DNA of 16,445 nt from Phycisphaerales bacterium UBA3158 (lineage in GTDB: Bacteria > Planctomycetota > Phycisphaerae > Phycisphaerales > SM1A02), in the NCBI GenBank assembly GCA_002364555.1, contig DEYM01000040.1, positions 1-16,445 on the forward strand. The letters run 5' to 3'. The notes under the pieces are model-generated. The model saw only the letters and a list, made by a program, of their open reading frames with translations. It searched no databases and was not told where the DNA came from. This document shows positions 8,167 through 15,549 of this stretch, piece by piece. The translations under genes were made by a program, and so were the position numbers. Within the stretch, counting starts at the first letter, position 1. The number at the start of each line of letters is the position of its first letter.

Positions 8167-9540
8167 ATGGCACTTCTCAGCAGTCTGATCATCGTCCTGT
8201 GTTCTTCTCTTTCACCGAAGGTCCATTCGGTATGCGACATCTCGCAGCAGTTCTCGTTCTACATGGACGGCCGTTTCCATCGGCAGTATCTGAAGATGGA
8301 TGCCCGGGATGTCAGGAACTGGGGATCGCTGTCGGAGCTTGATCTGTCCAATGTGAATCTGCTGGTTCTCACCGGGGGGGATTCACGCATTCCCTACTCC
8401 TCCCTCGCCATCGAGAAGATCGATGCGTTCATGCATTCTGGGGGGACCGTGCTGGTCATGGCCGACGGAATCAAGGGTGATGTGCCGGTGTCGGACCTGC
8501 TCGATGGTCATGACATCGCCTTGACTGACCAGCCAGTGGAATCGCCTTTGGCTGGAAGGGTGGATCTGTCCGGCAGTGAGATCGTATTCAGGGGGGGCTC
8601 GTCTTTGAAGCCGGGTGAACTCTGGCAGCCACTGATAGTCGATGCCGGTGGGCGAGCAGTTCTTGCGGAACGTGCCGTCGGAAACGGCACGTTGCTGGTT
8701 GGTAGCAGAGGATTGTTCGGGCACAAGCCGGATGCCTCGGACCCGATCAACGACGAGTGGGTCGGTCCACTGCTTCTTTCACGAGCCGTGAAAAAGGCCG
8801 TCGATCCCGAGCGTCCTCATAGAAGGACTTGGGCGGAAGACAGTCGAATGGCCGGACCCTTGAAGCTCGAATTCCATGATGGAACCGAGCAGTTCGCCGA
8901 TGGCATCCTTGAAGTCTACGAAGAGGTGCGTCCCCATCTTCTGGCCATCACGGGTGTCGAACCCTCCCCCGGAATGATTCAGCGAATGCTCATCCTTCCA
9001 ACTGGCGGCGGTGGATTTTCGAGTGGTGTCTGCATCGCCATCGGAGCCTGGTGGGGTGGATTTCCCGAGAAGCGATATCCAATGGTCGAGCTGATCTCCC
9101 ATGAAGCGGGGCATTCATGGGTACTGCCTCATCCCGAGCCACTCTGGAACGAACCGATTGCAACCTGGTTGGGCATAGAGGTCGGCAGGCGATTGGGCAT
9201 GCCCGCGGCGCAGCAGACTCTTGATCGTCAGATACGAAAGGCCAGAAAGCTTGACCCTGAATTGAAGAAGCTGAACCCGATGGATGCCCGGGCTGCTCGT
9301 GATCTTGTCTGGGGCAAGTCATATCACGTGTTCGAGGAACTGGAGCGTCTGCACGGGCCCGGTGCCATGGCCAGGTACTTCAAGGCGAAACGCCAATACA
9401 TCTCCCCTGACAGACCCGGCTACACGATGGACGACTGTGTCGCCGTCTGGAGCCTGGCCCTCGATCAGGATCTCTTTCCATGGTTTCAGGGCCTTGCATT
9501 CGATGTTGACCGATCAAGAACGGAATTGCAGGCACCCTGA
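8167..9540 (+). CDS. Secreted protein with GATase/ThuA-like and M60-like zinc metallopeptidase domains
   Basis: A 457-residue protein with an N-terminal hydrophobic segment (about residues 2-18) that looks like a signal peptide. Residues about 60-205 read as a Rossmann-like, class I glutamine-amidotransferase-like or ThuA-like fold: LLVLTGG, then a helix, then SGGTVLVMADG, but without an obvious catalytic Cys-His pair. Residues about 230-445 contain HEAGH (312-316) and WNEPIAT (327-333). With His312, His316 and Glu329 as metal ligands and Glu313 as base, this fits the gluzincin pattern of M60-like peptidases, HExxH with a downstream glutamate about 8-28 residues later. M60-like enzymes often cleave heavily glycosylated proteins such as mucins; that role is only an inference here. 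The protein lies between a terminator and typA, alone. The ATG at 8167 has no Shine-Dalgarno sequence; see the promoter entry. Confidence 0.72.
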   Translation: MALLSSLIIVLCSSLSPKVHSVCDISQQFSFYMDGRFHRQYLKMDARDVRNWGSLSELDLSNVNLLVLTGGDSRIPYSSLAIEKIDAFMHSGGTVLVMADGIKGDVPVSDLLDGHDIALTDQPVESPLAGRVDLSGSEIVFRGGSSLKPGELWQPLIVDAGGRAVLAERAVGNGTLLVGSRGLFGHKPDASDPINDEWVGPLLLSRAVKKAVDPERPHRRTWAEDSRMAGPLKLEFHDGTEQFADGILEVYEEVRPHLLAITGVEPSPGMIQRMLILPTGGGGFSSGVCIAIGAWWGGFPEKRYPMVELISHEAGHSWVLPHPEPLWNEPIATWLGIEVGRRLGMPAAQQTLDRQIRKARKLDPELKKLNPMDARAARDLVWGKSYHVFEELERLHGPGAMARYFKAKRQYISPDRPGYTMDDCVAVWSLALDQDLFPWFQGLAFDVDRSRTELQAP

Positions 9541-9594
9541 GCAACAGGCCCGTCTTGTTGTGGTATCGTTCCGGCCCCATACAGGCGATTATCC

Positions 9595-11463
9595 ATGCTC
9601 CATACAGCGGACCCGAATCTCAGAAACGTAGCCATTATTGCGCATGTCGACCATGGGAAGACGACGCTCGTCGATTCCCTGCTCGCCTTCTGCGGCTCGA
9701 TGCAACTGGATCGTTCCGAAGCCGATTGCGTTCTTGATTCGGATCCGCTCGAAAAGGAGCGTGGAATCACGATCACCTCGAAGAACTGCGCGGTCACCTA
9801 TCGACCTCGATCCGGAGAACACTCCGACAAGACCTGCCGGATCAACATCATCGACACGCCTGGTCACGCCGACTTCGGTGGAGAGGTCGAGCGAGTTCTC
9901 AAGATGGCCGATGGTGTCCTTCTTCTGGTCGATGCCTTCGAAGGTCCGATGCCGCAGACCCGCTTCGTGATGGGCAAGGCGCTTGAGCTGGATCATCCCA
10001 TCATCGTCGTCATCAACAAATGCGATCGTCCAAACGCAAGACCGGATGGCGTCATCAATGAAGTGTTCGATCTGCTGGTCGCTCTGGGAGCCAGTGACGA
10101 GCGACTCGACTTCCCCGTGATATACGCCTCTGGCCGTGATGGCTGGACATCCACAGAAGAAGGCATTCACGAAGGTGACATGCAGCCACTGCTGGATGCC
10201 GTCATGACCCATCTCCCATCCCCGGTGGGGTATGCGGATGTGCCGCTGCAGATGCTCATCGCCAGCCAGGACTATTCGCCCTACTCGGGGCAGATCGCCA
10301 TTGGTCGAATCTATGCCGGTGCCTTGTCCGCCGGCCAGGCGGTGATGGTGTGTCACGAAAACGAGAATCGGATGGCACGGGCACAGAAGATCTATCGCTT
10401 CAAGGACCTGGGCAAGGTCCCGGCCGAACTGGTGTCCGTCGGAGACCTGTGTGCCGTCGAGGGCATCGGTGACTTCGAGATCGGCGATACCATCGCCTGT
10501 CCGGAGCAGCCAAATCCAATTGCGAGAATCGCCGTGGATGAGCCGACTCTCCACATGCTCTTCAGAATCAACGATTCGCCCAATGCGGGCCGTTCCGGCC
10601 AGTTTGTGACGTCCAGGCAGATCTCCGATCGTCTCGACCGCGAGTTGCGAAGCAACCTTGCCCTCAGAGTCGAGCAAGGTGATTCGGCCGACGAGTTCAA
10701 GGTGGCCGGCCGGGGGCTTCTCCATCTGGGGATTCTTCTGGAGAACATGAGACGAGAAGGCTATGAGCTGACAGTCGGACGTCCGCAGGTCATCGAGAAG
10801 GAGATCGACGGCGTCAAATGCGAGCCCATCGAGCTCTTGACCCTGGATGTCGATCAGGACCACGTCGGTCCCGCCATGGAACTGCTGGGTACGCGAGGTG
10901 GTGAAGTCCAGTCTCTCGAGCAGCGCGACGATCGGATGCACGTTGAATGTGAAATTCCCGCCAGGGGTCTCATCGGTCTCAGGAGCCACATGCTCACGGC
11001 CACTGGTGGGGAGGCGGTGATGTACCACTGCTTCCAGAAGTATGCACCCGTTCGAACGACGACCTACAGAAGAAGCAACGGAGTCATGGTCGCCACGGCC
11101 AATGGTCAGGCGGCCACCTACGCAATGGTCAACCTCTCCCAGAGAGGGATTCTTTTCGTCGAGCCCCAGGATGTCGTCTATGCCGGTCAGATCGTCGGCG
11201 AGAACGCCCGGGACAACGATCTTGGTGTGAATGTCGTGAAGGGCAAGGCGTTCTCGAACGTCCGTGAGTCCAACAAGGAAGCCACCGTGGTTCTCAAGGC
11301 ATCGAGGGACATCACTCTCGAATCCTCACTCGAGTACATCCAGGATGACGAGCTGGTCGAAATCACGCCTGATTCCATACGTCTTCGCAAGAAGGTCCTC
11401 GATGAGAGCAAGCGCAAGCAGCTCTCGCGGAAGCAGAAGGCGGCGGCGGCCAATCAGGATTGA
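9595..11463 (+). CDS. typA: Ribosome-associated translational GTPase TypA/BipA
   Basis: A 622-residue GTPase of the EF-G/LepA class that binds the 70S ribosome and helps 50S assembly and stress or cold adaptation. GTPase motifs are clear: G1 AHVDHGKT (16-23), G2 RGITI with Thr59, G3 DTPGH (87-91), G4 NKCD (141-144) and G5 near ASG (178-180). The remainder matches the beta-barrel, two alpha/beta domains and the TypA-specific C-terminal domain, ending in a basic tail (KRKQLSRKQK). Length is slightly above the roughly 607 residues of the E. coli protein, mainly from a small insertion near residues 70-80. The ATG at 9595 is the first start before the G1 motif; only a weak AGGCG-like sequence precedes it. 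Possible -10 hexamers upstream are TATCGT (9564-9569) and TACAGG (9580-9585). Confidence 0.96.
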   Translation: MLHTADPNLRNVAIIAHVDHGKTTLVDSLLAFCGSMQLDRSEADCVLDSDPLEKERGITITSKNCAVTYRPRSGEHSDKTCRINIIDTPGHADFGGEVERVLKMADGVLLLVDAFEGPMPQTRFVMGKALELDHPIIVVINKCDRPNARPDGVINEVFDLLVALGASDERLDFPVIYASGRDGWTSTEEGIHEGDMQPLLDAVMTHLPSPVGYADVPLQMLIASQDYSPYSGQIAIGRIYAGALSAGQAVMVCHENENRMARAQKIYRFKDLGKVPAELVSVGDLCAVEGIGDFEIGDTIACPEQPNPIARIAVDEPTLHMLFRINDSPNAGRSGQFVTSRQISDRLDRELRSNLALRVEQGDSADEFKVAGRGLLHLGILLENMRREGYELTVGRPQVIEKEIDGVKCEPIELLTLDVDQDHVGPAMELLGTRGGEVQSLEQRDDRMHVECEIPARGLIGLRSHMLTATGGEAVMYHCFQKYAPVRTTTYRRSNGVMVATANGQAATYAMVNLSQRGILFVEPQDVVYAGQIVGENARDNDLGVNVVKGKAFSNVRESNKEATVVLKASRDITLESSLEYIQDDELVEITPDSIRLRKKVLDESKRKQLSRKQKAAAANQD

Positions 11464-11546
11464 TGAACTGCCTGCCTGATTCCTCCGATGAGGAAGTCTT
11501 CCATGCCCATCCAAATCAAATTTGCCCACGACAACGATTCGTTCGC

Positions 11547-11558
11547 CTGTTCGAACAG
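11547..11558. repeat. Perfect palindrome of twelve bases, possible operator
   Basis: CTGTTCGAACAG reads the same on both strands and lies about 90 bases upstream of the mog start. Its size and symmetry suit a dimeric regulator, but a palindrome of this size can occur by chance and it does not match a known LexA spacing. Confidence 0.3.
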
Positions 11559-11634
11559 CTCGTGAATGGCGCTGTGGAAATTCCCATGAGCTGGCAGTTG
11601 GGGTCTTCTGGCAGGTCTTCTCCCGAATCTGCGT

Positions 11635-11640
11635 TAGCAT
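11635..11640 (+). promoter_or_regulatory. Possible -10 element for a leaderless mog transcript
   Basis: TAGCAT ends seven bases before the ATG at 11648. No Shine-Dalgarno sequence lies at normal spacing; GGGG at 11641-11644 is too close to the start. No clear -35 is seen. Confidence 0.35.
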
Positions 11641-11647
11641 GGGGTCC

Positions 11648-12181
11648 ATGATCGCCAAGATTGGAATAATCACGGTGTCCGACCGGGCTCATCAGGGCAC
11701 CTACGAGGATTTGAGTGGTCCGGCGATCCAGGCCTGGCTCAACGACGTGCTTGTGAGCCCATGGGAGGCGGCCTGTCGTCTTGTTCCGGATGAGCAGCCT
11801 CTCATCGAATCAGCACTTCGGGATCTCTGTGAAGAGTGCTCGCTTATCGTGACGACCGGTGGAACCGGTCCCGCACTTCGTGACGTGACGCCCGAGGCCA
11901 CGGAGGCGGTCTGCGATCGCATGCTGCCCGGGTTCGGGGAACTGATGAGAACGGAGTCGTTGAAGGTGGTGCCGACGGCCATTCTCTCCCGTCAGGTTGC
12001 CGGCACTCGAGGGAATTCGCTCATCATCAACTTGCCCGGCAAGCCCTCCGCCATCGCCGACTGTCTGAATGCGGTATTCGCGGCTGTTCCATACTGCCTG
12101 GATCTCATTGGGGGCGATCGGCTGGAGACGAATCCCGATCTGGTGATAGGTTTCCGTCCCGGGTCTACAATGTCCACGTGA
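11648..12181 (+). CDS. mog: Molybdopterin adenylyltransferase (Mog)
   Basis: A cytoplasmic protein of 177 residues of the MoaB/Mog family. Mog adenylates molybdopterin with ATP so that MoeA can insert molybdate, completing molybdenum cofactor. Visible features are SDRAHQGTYED near the N-terminus, PDEQ with Asp48, the TTGGTGPALRDVTPEA block (69-84) with Asp79, and PTAILSRQVAG (109-119). Asp48 and Asp79 correspond to the conserved aspartates Asp49 and Asp82 of E. coli Mog. The PGFGELMR and PTAILSRQV segments favour Mog over MoaB. It is about 18 residues shorter than E. coli Mog, mostly through loss of a loop before the VPYC segment. Start 11648 aligns best with the family; an ATG three codons upstream (11639) is possible. 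Its stop overlaps the sufE start by four bases. No other cofactor-synthesis gene is nearby. Confidence 0.92.
   Translation: MIAKIGIITVSDRAHQGTYEDLSGPAIQAWLNDVLVSPWEAACRLVPDEQPLIESALRDLCEECSLIVTTGGTGPALRDVTPEATEAVCDRMLPGFGELMRTESLKVVPTAILSRQVAGTRGNSLIINLPGKPSAIADCLNAVFAAVPYCLDLIGGDRLETNPDLVIGFRPGSTMST
12143..12171 (+). promoter_or_regulatory. Possible sufE promoter inside the end of mog
   Basis: GTGATA (12143-12148) and TACAAT (12166-12171) are spaced 17 bases apart, each close to the sigma-70 consensus. TACAAT ends six bases before the GTG at 12178, so transcription would start at or next to that codon and give a leaderless sufE mRNA. The promoter overlaps the mog coding region, so its bases are also constrained by the protein. 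Confidence 0.45.
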
Positions 12182-12612
12182 AAGATCCAGCACCAATGAA
12201 CCTAGAGCAGTTGAACGAAGCCTTCGAATTCCTCGAGGATTGGGAGGATCGCTATCGATTCATCATGGACCTTGGCAAAAAGCTGCCCGCGATGCCGGAT
12301 TCCGAACGAGTTGAAGCGAATCTTGTCCATGGATGTCAGAGCACCGTCTGGGTCTCCGTCGACTCGGAGGGAGGGCCCGACTCCAACGTCACGCTCCACG
12401 CGGATAGTGATTCGGACCTCGTGAAGGGACTGGCCGCCATCGTGGTCATCATGCTCTGGGGTAGCAGCGCCGCGGAAATCGCCACGGCCGATCTCGAGTC
12501 GAAATTCGATCAGCTGGGCTTGCACGAGCATCTGAGTCCCACCCGAAGCAACGGGCTTCATGGGATGGTCAGACAGGTCAAGTCTCGAGCAGCCTCCCTG
12601 GCAGCAGGCTGA
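12178..12612 (+). CDS. sufE: Cysteine desulfuration protein SufE
   Basis: A protein of 144 residues that accepts persulfide sulfur from a SufS-type cysteine desulfurase and passes it on for iron-sulfur cluster assembly in the cytoplasm. The acceptor cysteine is Cys53 in VHGCQSTVWV, the family's hallmark (VPGCQSQVW in E. coli). The fold's other landmarks are present: an N-terminal LEDWEDRYRFIMDLGK helix and KGLAAIVVIMLWG (about residues 84-96). The start is a GTG overlapping the mog stop (GTGA); an ATG six codons later is an alternative, and neither has a Shine-Dalgarno sequence. It is not beside other suf genes. It converges on the FMN reductase gene, with seven bases between the stop codons. 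Confidence 0.93.
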   Translation: MKDPAPMNLEQLNEAFEFLEDWEDRYRFIMDLGKKLPAMPDSERVEANLVHGCQSTVWVSVDSEGGPDSNVTLHADSDSDLVKGLAAIVVIMLWGSSAAEIATADLESKFDQLGLHEHLSPTRSNGLHGMVRQVKSRAASLAAG

Positions 12613-12619
12613 TCTTCAA

Positions 12620-13195
12620 TCAGATATGCATTCGTCTGGTCGCATCGACCAGCTGGGAAGCCTGCTGGCAGATCATGTCATGAATCCGTTGGGGTTCGAC
12701 CCGGTCATCGCCGGCAAGCGCCTCGTAGGCTGTTGGGACCGCGACCTGCAACGGAATCACGGTGGTCTTGATGTGGGTGAGGATGGATCTGATTGCCGAG
12801 AGACCGACAAGGCCTCCTCTGGCACCTGGGGAGGTTGCCATGATCGCGGCGATTTTCCCATCGAAGCAATCGAGTGGAGCAAAGCCTTCCTGTGGCCGAG
12901 TGACCCAGTCAATGGTGTTCTTGAGCACCGAAGTGACCGAGCTGTTGTATTCGGGTGAGGCGATGAGAAACCCCTGGTGTGATCTGAAGAGATCCTTGAG
13001 CGTGGTCAGATTGGTCGGAAGGCCTTCCTCATCCTCGAGATCCTGATTGAAGATGGGCAGCTGATAATCCTTGAGATGGATGACGGTTACCTCGCCTCCG
13101 GCCTTGCGGACTTCATTCGAGGCAATCTCGACGAGTTTCTGATTCAGAGAATCCCGGCGGATGCTGCCACTGAAGGCGAGAATTCTTGGCGTCAT
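12620..13195 (-). CDS. NADPH-dependent FMN reductase-family flavoprotein
   Basis: A flavodoxin-fold protein of 191 residues. ILAFSGSIRRDSLNQKL at residues 5-21 is the FMN-phosphate binding loop, and SPEYNSSV (80-87) is the second hallmark of the family (SPEYN), followed by LKNTIDWVTRP (91-101), also typical. Family members reduce FMN, azo dyes, quinones or chromate with NAD(P)H in the cytoplasm; the physiological substrate cannot be told. The length matches the family. The ATG at 13195 is the natural start, right before the first beta strand; no Shine-Dalgarno sequence is evident (GCCTCCACC precedes it). The gene is divergent from the GadC-like antiporter gene across a gap of 105 bases that must hold both promoters. 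Confidence 0.92.
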   Translation of the reverse strand: MTPRILAFSGSIRRDSLNQKLVEIASNEVRKAGGEVTVIHLKDYQLPIFNQDLEDEEGLPTNLTTLKDLFRSHQGFLIASPEYNSSVTSVLKNTIDWVTRPQEGFAPLDCFDGKIAAIMATSPGARGGLVGLSAIRSILTHIKTTVIPLQVAVPTAYEALAGDDRVEPQRIHDMICQQASQLVDATRRMHI

Positions 13196-13287
13196 GGTGG
13201 AGGCTCTGCTTTCAATCCAAATGGGGGATCTTCGGTGTTATGGGGACACCAGTGTAGGCGCCAGCGGCCTGAATTGCGTGAATCGGT

Positions 13288-13293
13288 TAGTGT
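13288..13293 (+). promoter_or_regulatory. Possible -10 element of the antiporter operon (leaderless start)
   Basis: TAGTGT ends seven bases before the GTG chosen as the antiporter start (13301). There is no Shine-Dalgarno sequence. No good -35 is seen. The spacing repeats that seen before three other genes in this window. Confidence 0.35.
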
Positions 13294-13300
13294 TCAACCT

Positions 13301-14812
13301 GTGCATGGTTCAGATACATCCTCCGGCAATGACGGCAAGCCAGTCAAGCGGCTTTCGCTGTTTGTTCTGGCGATGATGAACGTCGCCGTGGTCGTCGGTC
13401 TTGAAGGCCTGCCGACCATGAGCAACTTCGGCCTGAGTCTGATCGTCATCTATCTGTTCTTCGCGGTGATCTTCTTCCTTCCCGTCGGACTCACGGCGGC
13501 TGAACTGGGTGGGGGCTGGCCTGCTGAAGGCGGTGTCTACAACTGGATCAAGGAAGCCGTCGGGCAGCGATTCGCCTTTGTGGGAATCTGGTGCCAGTGG
13601 GTCCAGATCGTGGTTTGGTATCCAACGGTTCTGGCGCTGTGCGCCACATCGATCGCCTACATGTTCGATCCGGCCTACGAGAACTACATCTGGTTCTCGG
13701 TTCCGATCATGCTGGTCGTGTTCTGGGTCTCCACCGTCGTGAATTTCCGCGGGCTCAACTTCAGTGGTCTCCTGACCACGATCTGTCTCTATGCGGGTAC
13801 GTTCATTCCGGTTCTCCTGGCCATCGCATTCGCCATCTGGTGGCTGGCAAGTGGTCATGAGAGCTATATCCCGCTCACCTTCGACGCGCTCTTCGACTTC
13901 ACGCCCGACCGGCCCGGTCAGAAGGCGGCACCGTCGGAATCCATGTTTGGATCGCTGGTCGCCGTAGTCGTGGTCTTCTCGTTCCTTTCGGGGCTGGAGG
14001 TGAACGCCGTTCACTTCCGCAGAGTGAAGAACATGCAGAAGGCAATACCCGTGTCACTGCTGATCTCGGGTGTGCTTGTGCTGCTCATCTCGATCCTCGG
14101 ATCACTGAGTGTCGCCGTGCTGGTTCCACTGGCTGAGCTCGATCTCACCGCCGGCACTCTCCAGGTGTTCCAGAAGGTGTTCGAGACCCTCGGCATCAGC
14201 TGGCTTCTTCCCGTCATCGCCTTCCTGGCACTGTTCGGAATGATCGGTCACATCATGGTCTGGGTCATTGGTCCGACCGAATCACTTCGAGTCGCAGCCG
14301 ATGACGGTGTCATCCCTCCCATATTCCAGAAGACCACTCGCGGTGGTGCTCCTCGAAACGTCATGCTGATCCAGGCCGTCGTCGTGTCGCTTCTGTGTCT
14401 TCTCAATCTGGCACTGGACATGAACAGGGTCTTCTACGTGCTGACGATCATTTCGGCTCAGATCTATCTGGTCATGTATGCCTTGATGTTCATATCGCTC
14501 ATCAGACTTCGCATCATCCGGCCGAATGTCCATCGTCCGTTCAGTATCCCCGGCGGCATGCTCGGGGTATGTCTGGTCGGTGGAGTGGGGCTGCTGGGGT
14601 GCGTGGCTGGAATCGTGTTTGGATTCTTCCCGCCCTCCCAGGCGGAGATAACGATGCCGGCGTCGATATTGATTCCGCTCGTGTCGATAGGCTTTGTCGT
14701 ATCGGTGGCACTGCCCTTCATCTTCTTCCAGTGCAGGAATCCCGAATGGGCCAAGGGCAGTCAGTTGCCCAGAGCCGAAGACACGAGAAAACGATTCATG
14801 CGAGGTGATTGA
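13301..14812 (+). CDS. GadC-like amino acid permease/antiporter (APC superfamily)
   Basis: An inner-membrane protein of about 503 residues with some twelve hydrophobic helices. It resembles the glutamate/GABA antiporter GadC in length (E. coli 511) and in landmarks: an N-terminal KRLSLFVLAMMNVAVVV helix, FFLPVGLTAAELGGGWPAEG (58-77), GLEVNAVHF (231-239), a GPTES segment matching the GPSRG of GadC, and RPFSIPGG near the C-terminal helices. GadC-like proteins exchange an amino acid for its decarboxylated or deaminated product. The true substrates here are unknown, and the autoinhibitory C-terminal plug of E. coli GadC is not obvious. The frame is open from upstream (13076), but those residues are not membrane-like and overlap the divergent reductase gene. 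The GTG at 13301 is chosen for its position and promoter; a TTG at 13274 is an alternative. Its TGA overlaps the next ATG (TGATG), so it is translationally coupled to the sulfotransferase-like gene. Confidence 0.84.
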   Translation: MHGSDTSSGNDGKPVKRLSLFVLAMMNVAVVVGLEGLPTMSNFGLSLIVIYLFFAVIFFLPVGLTAAELGGGWPAEGGVYNWIKEAVGQRFAFVGIWCQWVQIVVWYPTVLALCATSIAYMFDPAYENYIWFSVPIMLVVFWVSTVVNFRGLNFSGLLTTICLYAGTFIPVLLAIAFAIWWLASGHESYIPLTFDALFDFTPDRPGQKAAPSESMFGSLVAVVVVFSFLSGLEVNAVHFRRVKNMQKAIPVSLLISGVLVLLISILGSLSVAVLVPLAELDLTAGTLQVFQKVFETLGISWLLPVIAFLALFGMIGHIMVWVIGPTESLRVAADDGVIPPIFQKTTRGGAPRNVMLIQAVVVSLLCLLNLALDMNRVFYVLTIISAQIYLVMYALMFISLIRLRIIRPNVHRPFSIPGGMLGVCLVGGVGLLGCVAGIVFGFFPPSQAEITMPASILIPLVSIGFVVSVALPFIFFQCRNPEWAKGSQLPRAEDTRKRFMRGD

Positions 14813-15546
14813 TGGCCCGGATCATCGCGATGTGGTCTGGTCCTCGCAATATCTCGACGGCGATGATGCGGTCATGGGAAAATCGTCCCGATACGATCGT
14901 CTGGGATGAGCCGCTCTATGCCGCCTTCCTGGACAGGACAGGTGTCGAACATCCCGGGAGGGATGTCGTCCTGAAGTCCCACTCAAGCGAGATCGACTAC
15001 GCCTCCGTATCGTCGCGGTTGACGAATGCCCGTGGTAGCGAGGTCTTCTATCAGAAGCACATAGCTCATCATCTTCTCGATGACATGGATCGGTCGTGGA
15101 TGGATCATCCGGGGATCGATCATTGCTTTCTCATCAGGGATCCAAGGGAAGTCATCCTCTCGCTTCATCGTCGATTCCCGGAGATGGTGCTTCGCGATAC
15201 CGGTCTTCCGCAGCAGTTGGAGATCTTTCGTCGACGCATGGAGCTTTCATCGACTCTACCGCCGGTCATCGATGCCAGGGATGTCCTCGAGAATCCCCGC
15301 GATACCCTGGCCGCCCTTTGCGAGAGACTGGAAATCGAATTCGATGAGGCGATGCTGTCATGGCCCTCTGGTCCTCGTGAATCGGACGGTGCCTGGGCCG
15401 ACTGGTGGTACGACTCCGTGCGGGCATCGACTGGATTCGCCGCCTGGGCTCCCAGGGAAGGCGAGGTGCCCGACCACCTCGTTCCAGTGCTGGAAACCTG
15501 TCGCTCGATCTACGAGGATCTGAAGTCTCATCGAATCAGGAGTTGA
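14812..15546 (+). CDS. Sulfotransferase-like protein of the plant BCAT-like N-terminal domain type
   Basis: A protein of 244 residues with a P-loop sulfotransferase-like fold. WSGPRNISTAMM (8-19) occupies the 5'-phosphosulfate loop position, and FLIRDPREVILSL (106-118), with Arg109 and Ser117, fits the 3'-phosphate site of PAPS-dependent sulfotransferases. WDEPLYAAFL (31-40), QKHIAHHLL (81-89) and the tryptophan-rich GAWADWWYDSVRASTGF (193-209) are not general sulfotransferase features, but they match my memory of the N-terminal half of Arabidopsis branched-chain-aminotransferase-like proteins. Sulfotransferases move sulfate from PAPS to an alcohol or amine; whether this one does is unproven. 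The ATG overlaps the antiporter stop (TGATG) and is preceded by GAGGTGAT, a near-perfect anti-16S match; the TTG just before it is unlikely. Three bases separate it from the aminotransferase-like gene. Confidence 0.82.
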   Translation: MARIIAMWSGPRNISTAMMRSWENRPDTIVWDEPLYAAFLDRTGVEHPGRDVVLKSHSSEIDYASVSSRLTNARGSEVFYQKHIAHHLLDDMDRSWMDHPGIDHCFLIRDPREVILSLHRRFPEMVLRDTGLPQQLEIFRRRMELSSTLPPVIDARDVLENPRDTLAALCERLEIEFDEAMLSWPSGPRESDGAWADWWYDSVRASTGFAAWAPREGEVPDHLVPVLETCRSIYEDLKSHRIRS

Positions 15547-15549
15547 GTG

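Larger units (their letters stand above)
11464..11647 (+). other. Intergenic region between typA and mog, with hairpin, palindrome and a very short ORF
   Basis: The gap of 184 bases contains a perfect hairpin with a stem of six pairs and a CGAT loop at 11480-11495, without a T-run. A reading frame of 20 codons at 11503-11565 begins MPIQIKFAHD, with AGGA eight bases before its ATG. A palindrome of twelve bases, CTGTTCGAACAG, lies at 11547-11558 inside that frame. The short frame could be a leader peptide or chance; nothing like it is known to me. The end of the gap carries the likely mog promoter. Confidence 0.35.

Noticed and set aside
9589..11028. A long open frame of 479 codons on the minus strand, opposite typA.
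   Set aside because: It lies wholly within typA, shows no recognisable family or domain, and arises from the codon bias of the plus-strand gene.
11547..11558. CTGTTCGAACAG as a LexA/SOS box.
   Set aside because: The E. coli box needs eight bases between CTGT and ACAG, the Gram-positive box is GAAC-N4-GTTC, and the alphaproteobacterial one is GTTC-N7-GTTC; none fits.
11522..11647. N-terminal extension of Mog by 42 residues.
   Set aside because: The extra residues are unlike the family; Mog proteins begin only a few residues before the first beta strand.
13076..13300. N-terminal extension of the antiporter by 75 residues.
   Set aside because: It overlaps the divergent FMN reductase gene, and its residues do not resemble a transporter; the first helix begins shortly after 13301.
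13310..14014. A frame of 234 codons on the minus strand, opposite the antiporter.
   Set aside because: Charged low-complexity shadow of hydrophobic helices on the other strand.
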